Shown here: positions 62,094 through 64,000 of the stretch, piece after piece
Layout of the letters: each line of letters starts with the position of its first letter
How positions within the stretch are numbered: the stretch's first letter is position 1
Origin: G963665405 sp963665405
GTDB lineage: Bacteria; Chloroflexota; Dehalococcoidia; Lucifugimonadales; G963665405
Direction of reading: 5' to 3'
NCBI GenBank assembly: GCA_963665405.2
Contig: CAXXUH010000004.1
Coordinates: 930,001-994,000 of the forward strand
DNA: 64,000 bases
Program-made: the position numbers and the translations under genes
The notes under the pieces: model-generated
What the model was told of the DNA's origin: nothing
Database searches by the model: none
Seen by the model: only the letters and a program-made list of their open reading frames with translations

Positions 62094-62191
62094 GGGAGTG
62101 GATGGGCCCCGGTGGGCTTCGCGGACTTCAAATCCGTTGGCCCCGGCCCTGCGGTCGGGGCGGTGGGTTCGACCCCCTCGCGCTCCCGCCA
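62094..62191 (+). tRNA. selC: tRNA-Sec (anticodon UCA)
   Basis: 98 nt with encoded CCA (62189-62191). Anticodon stem GCGGA/TCCGT with loop CTTCAAA gives TCA (62128-62130). The D-arm has the long 6-bp stem and 4-base loop special to tRNA-Sec (GGGCCC-CGGT-GGGCTT, two G-T pairs). The long variable arm has a 6-bp stem (GCCCCG/CGGGGC). The T-arm has TTCGACC, and the acceptor GGGAGTG/CGCTCCC with discriminator G. A G-G at the eighth acceptor position and a T-T in the T stem (stem GTGGG/CCCTC) are mismatches. Together with selA and selD it shows UGA recoding. Confidence 0.92.
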
Positions 62192-62365
62192 CGACTGAAT
62201 CGTACCCTGCTGAGGCGCTCGCGGCAGATGTCCGTCGGGCGCCTTGTGGTGTCGAAGTGCTATCCCGCTTGCGCCGTGGCCGGGTCGTATGCGCACGCCG
62301 GCTCCTCGGCCATGTAGTCGCCGGTGCAGGCGTAGGCACGGCGAGGGCAATGGGAGAGGCTGCTG

Positions 62366-62767
62366 ATGGACAAGCGGGTCGCTTCGGCACCGATAGCCTG
62401 GACGGCGATCTTCCTGGTCGTGATGTCCGCCTGCCAGCGCGCCGACGACGGGGTGGCCGAGCGGCAAGGCACTCTGACCGGCAACATCTCCATCGGACCG
62501 CTGTGCCCGGTCGAGCCTTGCACCGGCCCGGTGACGGACGTGTACTCGTCGAGGAGTCTCATCCTGCGGCCGAAGTCCGGCGATCCGATTCATGTACCGC
62601 TCGACGCCGACGGCAACTTTGAAGCAAGCATCGGCGTCGGCGTCTTTACCCTCGACCTCAGCGACTGCGAGTTCCTGGGGTGCGCCCGGGCGTTCCCCCA
62701 GACCGTGACCATCGAGCCGGACCAGGTCACCAGGCTGGACATCGACCTCGATACCGGCATAAGGTAA
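62366..62767 (+). CDS. Hypothetical lipoprotein (CNA-B/regulatory-like)
   Basis: 133 aa. MDKRVASAPIAWTAIFLVVM then SACQRADD: a lipoprotein signal (lipobox MSAC). Then 'ERQGTLTGNISIGPLCPVEP' and 'PVTDVYSSRSLILRPKSGDP', a short carboxypeptidase-regulatory-like beta domain with two extra Cys pairs (LCPVEPC, DCEFLGC). No relative recognised by name. It follows tRNA-Sec by 174 bases on the same strand. No RBS of note. Confidence 0.7.
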   Translation: MDKRVASAPIAWTAIFLVVMSACQRADDGVAERQGTLTGNISIGPLCPVEPCTGPVTDVYSSRSLILRPKSGDPIHVPLDADGNFEASIGVGVFTLDLSDCEFLGCARAFPQTVTIEPDQVTRLDIDLDTGIR

Positions 62768-62835
62768 CCGTACGCCTCTTGGCCCCGGCTTCATCGGCCC
62801 GCGGTCGCCGCTAGCTCGTCTTCGCGCCGGCGCGT

Positions 62836-63768
62836 CTACAGCCCTTGCGCGGCGACCTTCTCCTCTTCCTCGGTGAGCTCGACGTCCAGTGCGAGTATGC
62901 ACTCCTCGAGCTGCTCCCAGGTGCGGGCGCTTACGATCGCGGACTCGACGCGGGGCTGCCTCAGTGTCCAGGCGATGGTCATCTGGAGCATGGTGTGGCC
63001 GGCCGACTTGGCCGCGCGGTGCAGCGCCTCCACGTACCGGAAGCTGTCCTCGTTCCAGTACAGGCGGCGGTAGTTGGGGCTGGTGTCGATCCGGGAGCCC
63101 TTCTCGATCCTGTCGGAGACGTTGAAGTAGCGGCCCGCCAGGAGTCCGCCGGCAAGCGGTCCGAACGGGTAGACGCTGACCTCCTCCTCGACGCACAGGG
63201 GCAACAGCTCGCTCTCGATGGCCCGGTCCAGCAGGTTGTACAGGGGCTGGACGCAGTCGAATCGGGCGAGGCCCCTGACGTCGCTGATCCAGAGGGCCTT
63301 GCATAGCTGCCAGCCGGCGTAATTGGAGCAGCCCAGGTATCTGACCTTCCCCTGCCGGACTAGCTCGTTGAGAGCCTCCATCGTCTCTTCGAGCGGGGTG
63401 ACCGCATCGAAGATGTGGGTGTAGTAGATGTCGACGTAGTCGGTGCCGAGCCGCCTGAGACTCCCGTCTATCTCGTCCATGATGTGCTTGCGGCTGAGCC
63501 GGGAGAGGTTCGGCCCCGTTCGTCCGAGCCCGACCTTGGTAGCGACGACCGCGTCGTACCTCCTGCCCTTCAGGGCCTTGGCGAGGACCTCCTCGGAACG
63601 CCCCTCGTTATACCAGTTTGCGGTATCGAAGAAGTTGATGCCGGCATCCATCGCCTTCGTAAGGATCTCGACGGACTCCCGCTCGTCGACCACCGAGTCG
63701 TAGAGGACGGTCCCAAGACAGAGCGGCGACACCTGAAGTCCCGTCCGCCCCATGCGTACGTATTCCAT
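62836..63768 (-). CDS. Aldo/keto reductase
   Basis: 310 aa from ATG (complement of 63766-63768), GGAGG upstream; a longer start at 63795 is possible. 'MGRTGLQVSPLCLGTVLYDS', 'GINFFDTANWYNEGRSEEVL' (Asp and catalytic Tyr), 'DAVVATKVGLGRTGP' (Lys), 'DYVDIYYTHIFDAVTPLEET' (His), 'KVRYLGCSNYAGWQLCKALW' and 'QMTIAWTLRQPRVESAIVSA' complete the AKR barrel. NADPH-dependent carbonyl reduction, substrate unknown; the YghZ/Kv-beta-like group fits best. Confidence 0.93.
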   Translation of the reverse strand: MEYVRMGRTGLQVSPLCLGTVLYDSVVDERESVEILTKAMDAGINFFDTANWYNEGRSEEVLAKALKGRRYDAVVATKVGLGRTGPNLSRLSRKHIMDEIDGSLRRLGTDYVDIYYTHIFDAVTPLEETMEALNELVRQGKVRYLGCSNYAGWQLCKALWISDVRGLARFDCVQPLYNLLDRAIESELLPLCVEEEVSVYPFGPLAGGLLAGRYFNVSDRIEKGSRIDTSPNYRRLYWNEDSFRYVEALHRAAKSAGHTMLQMTIAWTLRQPRVESAIVSARTWEQLEECILALDVELTEEEEKVAAQGL

Positions 63769-63839
63769 CTTGCCTTGCCTCCTCCGTTGTAGCACGGGCG
63801 AGTTTAGTCGGGATGGGGCGGTGGGTCAACCCGGAGGGA

Positions 63840-63965
63840 AGCGTAGTTTCCTCGATGCCACTCTTCGCTACGGCTCAGAATCTGGGGTTGGGTCACACCA
63901 GACCTGGGAGACGCCTCTGCCCCAGATCCTTGGTCACGGGCTCCTCAGGGTGACGACGTCGACAA
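63840..63965. repeat. Dispersed repeat fragments at window end
   Basis: CTCTTCGCTACGGCTCAGAA and CCCCAGATCCTTGGTCACGG then CTCAGGGTGACGACGTCG, diverged copies of the 44322-44390 family. No gene is seen in 63769-64000. Confidence 0.5.
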
Positions 63966-64000
63966 CCCCGAATTGACACGGCGCAGCGCGGTCGATACTT

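Overview
The window is a high-GC bacterial chromosome segment with densely packed genes on both strands, mostly housekeeping and metabolic. Several features point to Chloroflexota, perhaps a Dehalococcoidia or SAR202 relative. These are coenzyme F420 genes (CofE, a PPOX-class F420 oxidoreductase), a mycothiol-type DinB-fold protein, DUF2723/DUF2339/DUF3999 membrane proteins, and many short GC-rich intergenic repeats. The phylum is an inference; no rRNA is present to fix it.

Layout. 1-2.4 kb: broken IS1380-type transposase, a structured leader with tiny ORFs, tRNA-Leu(UAA) and a HARE-HTH protein of lower GC. 2.5-9.3 kb: TenA, a frame-broken SufR-like Fe-S regulator, CofE, a CitE-like lyase overlapping FolB, a lipoprotein, a GNAT and a metallo-hydrolase. 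9.6-13 kb: MoxR-type AAA ATPase and a DUF2723 glycosyltransferase-like membrane protein. 13.3-19.9 kb: an accessory cluster with an OmpR-type response regulator, a frame-broken histidine kinase, an excisionase-type HTH, a 17-repeat TPR lipoprotein, an Asp-rich repeat protein, a small protein and an APH-like kinase. Three of these genes carry the same 17-bp box 53-55 bp before their start codons. 20.4-29.3 kb: a pilin-like DUF11 surface protein, ArgS, an LTD lipoprotein, SelD, an MBL hydrolase, an F420-type protein and an MFS carrier. 29.7-45.8 kb: zinc-ribbon/DUF2339/DUF3999, Nudix, a coiled-coil protein, HpcH aldolase, CCA-adding enzyme, FumC, a hydrolase, threonine aldolase, MFS, MDMPI and RarA. 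45.8-58.1 kb: NrtS, SelA, CoaE, CbbQ-type ATPase, Nudix and a 1090-aa VWA protein, then a Gld-like ABC system. 58.3-63.8 kb: SpeD-SpeB, cysteine desulfurase, a lipoprotein, thioredoxin, tRNA-Sec, a second lipoprotein and an aldo/keto reductase.

The clearest functional thread is selenium. selA, selC (tRNA-Sec) and selD all lie here. selD itself needs an in-frame TGA read as selenocysteine at its catalytic position, followed by a hairpin that fits the bacterial SECIS rules. SelB was not seen. The best candidate for an undescribed system is the 13.3-19.9 kb cluster: a two-component pair and three probable target promoters sharing an 11-bp-spaced direct repeat (TGTAAC...TGTAAT), which drive a TPR lipoprotein and an acidic, probably Ca-binding exported protein. 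Intergenic DNA is rich in modular hairpin repeats, including a roughly 140-bp MITE-like element in three copies. Five genes contain single frame breaks, which may be real or may be sequence errors.
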